Both the position numbers and the translations under genes were made by a program. A stretch of 64,000 bases of DNA from Andrena cerasifolii (Eukaryota; Arthropoda; Insecta; Hymenoptera; Andrenidae). The stretch spans positions 20,597,433 through 20,661,432 of the forward strand of contig NC_135120.1 in NCBI RefSeq assembly GCF_050908995.1, in the 5' to 3' direction. Shown here one piece after another: positions 62,581-64,000 of this stretch. Below the pieces are notes generated by a model. That model ran no database searches, was not told the DNA's origin, and saw only the letters and a list, made by a program, of their open reading frames with translations. Position 1 is the stretch's first letter. Each line of letters begins with the position of its first letter.

Positions 62581-64000
62581 GAATTGGCAGCAGTGTCGGT
62601 TTACCCCGCTATTCGAATCTCCATGCACCGCAGCCGTTCGTTCCTCTCGCCGGAAATCCTGGAATCGGAGCGCGCCCGATGAATGACACCACGCAAAAAA
62701 GGATTTGCCGCGTTTCCACGATGAATCGACGATGATCCGATTCGCGTTTAAGCCCGCGACGCGGCAATGCGCGCGCGCCCCAACGAATTTACACGCGTCG
62801 TTACACAGCCGCCTCGATCCTCCTGGAAAATGAGCGTGTTCCGATAATTGCGCTTTTGGTGCATTGTTTATCCGCGCAATGAACGATCGCCGCGAGTCTT
62901 CCGCTAATAAGCTTTTGCGATTGCCGCTGGCCCGATTGCATAACGAAGGACGAGGGTGGGCTGGCCTGCGCGAAAAAGACAAACGTGCACGAACGAGCAT
63001 GTAACGCTGCTTCCCGTTGCTATTACGAATAGAAAGAGTGACCCAAAAATGAGGCCTTTTTCGCATCTTTTTGGTCCCACGATTTTGAAACTGAACTTTA
63101 TGCCGAACGATACTTTATGACGAGAAATCATTCGCAACAAATTTTCAAGTTCAGGTGACAATTAATTTCTGAGATGGTACCTATGTGAGGTCAAAGAAGT
63201 GAAAATTCGTTAACGCTTCGCTAGCGTAGGAAAGTAGTTACATACGTTTGGTTAAAACAAATTTTTCTTTCAGTGTTTTCGGTATTCTCGTGAAAAATAG
63301 TAGGAATATCTGCTCACCGTATAAAAGATTAGCAATAGTAGGTAGCAGACATTCCTCCTATTTTTCTCGAGAATACCGAAAACACTGAAAGAAAAATTTG
63401 TTCTAACCCATCGTACATAAATACTTTCCTACGCGAGGCTATTGTTTTAAAAACGCGTACATGCGGACTGACCATGGCATCCGTGCAGTTCCAAGCGGTG
63501 TGCACTATCGTAAGTGTTATTTTTTTGTTAACTACTCCCAAAATCTCTCCACTTTTTTGAAAAAGGCATTTATTAGTTGAAGACTTAACGAATCCAATAG
63601 TATTTTTTCAAGCTGGACCGTGGGAGGGAACGACGTCAAATCGCGATTTGAAACTTTGACATCGATTACTGTTAAGTTTATTAACAATAGACAAAATTTT
63701 ATATATACGGTTTGAGAAACAATTCCTTCAGCCTTAAAATGAACCGGAGACGGTGGCATTACCTTTAAAAATGACCGAGATATTACAATTTAAGTGATGA
63801 CGCGTCAGCCGATTTTGTTTACATTTTCGAAACATTAACATTAAATATTTCGAAAACTATTTGACATAGGCCGTTGAAATTCTGTATAATTTGTTTTTGC
63901 AAGGTTATCGATAAATGCTGTAATTTTGAAGAGAATCGGTGAAACTAAATTTTTCACCTATTCGTTTGGACGTGGACTAGCTCATACCCCTTGTTCTAAA
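62581..64000. other. Non-coding, repeat-like toward the end
   Basis: A 173-codon minus frame at 62545-63066 is motif-free. From 63.0 kb on, the AT-rich sequence around the 63.2-kb foldback looks like mobile-element DNA, but no ends could be set. Confidence 0.5.
63224..63434. repeat. Foldback: about 90-bp inverted arms with a 29-nt loop
   Basis: Arms 63224-63314 and 63344-63434 are nearly complementary (core CTTTCAGTGTTTTCGGTATT). A small loop and long arms would give a stable hairpin in RNA. No target duplication is obvious. The surroundings to the end of the window are AT-rich and look repeat-derived. Confidence 0.85.

Noticed and set aside
1..64000. CRISPR array, operons or prophage
   Set aside because: No regularly spaced repeats with unique spacers, and gene structure is clearly eukaryotic with introns.

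Overview
This window looks like nuclear DNA of an insect, most likely a hymenopteran (bee, ant or wasp). Both protein-coding genes are split by short introns with GT/AG borders, their closest recognisable relatives are insect detoxification and digestive enzymes, non-coding DNA dominates, and the spaces hold many small inverted-repeat transposons. The species assignment is inference; no alignment could be run.

Only two intact genes are supported. A five-exon UDP-glycosyltransferase lies on the + strand at 24559-27360. Its 530-residue model has a signal peptide, a UGT donor-binding signature, a C-terminal membrane anchor and a KXKXX ER-retrieval tail. A seven-exon secreted glycoside hydrolase family 1 enzyme (beta-glucosidase or myrosinase-like) lies on the - strand at 35735-33029. 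Its 495-residue model has both catalytic glutamates. The two genes converge, 5.7 kb apart: one adds sugars to small molecules in the ER, the other removes beta-linked sugars outside the cell. The UGT has a CncC/Maf-type antioxidant response element about 140 bp before its ATG. The GH1 gene has a TATA box and initiator just before its ATG.

The rest is gene-poor. Bases 1-24.4 kb hold low-complexity tracts, palindromic elements (2.7 kb, 9.7 kb, 10.4 kb, 22.0 kb) and a 191-bp tandem duplication (21.5 kb), but no gene I recognise. A decayed TTAA-bounded element sits between the two genes (28.6-29.8 kb). From 35.8 kb to the end there is no convincing gene. This part holds a 995-bp hAT-type element with an exact 8-bp target duplication (41.4 kb), the C-terminal remnant of a hAT transposase (43.8 kb), a foldback (48.4 kb), a palindromic TA-flanked mariner-type MITE (52.6 kb), another TA-flanked decayed transposon (56.6 kb), minisatellites (59.2-60.1 kb), a strongly purine-biased tract (62.0-62.6 kb) and a 211-bp foldback (63.2 kb).

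No CRISPR array, rRNA, functional tRNA or operon was seen. The most informative observations are the convergent conjugation/deconjugation gene pair, its intronic transposons (a shared TTAA-type repeat in opposite orientation in the two genes and a Pol III-like tRNA-derived unit in a UGT intron), and several cleanly delimited mobile elements.
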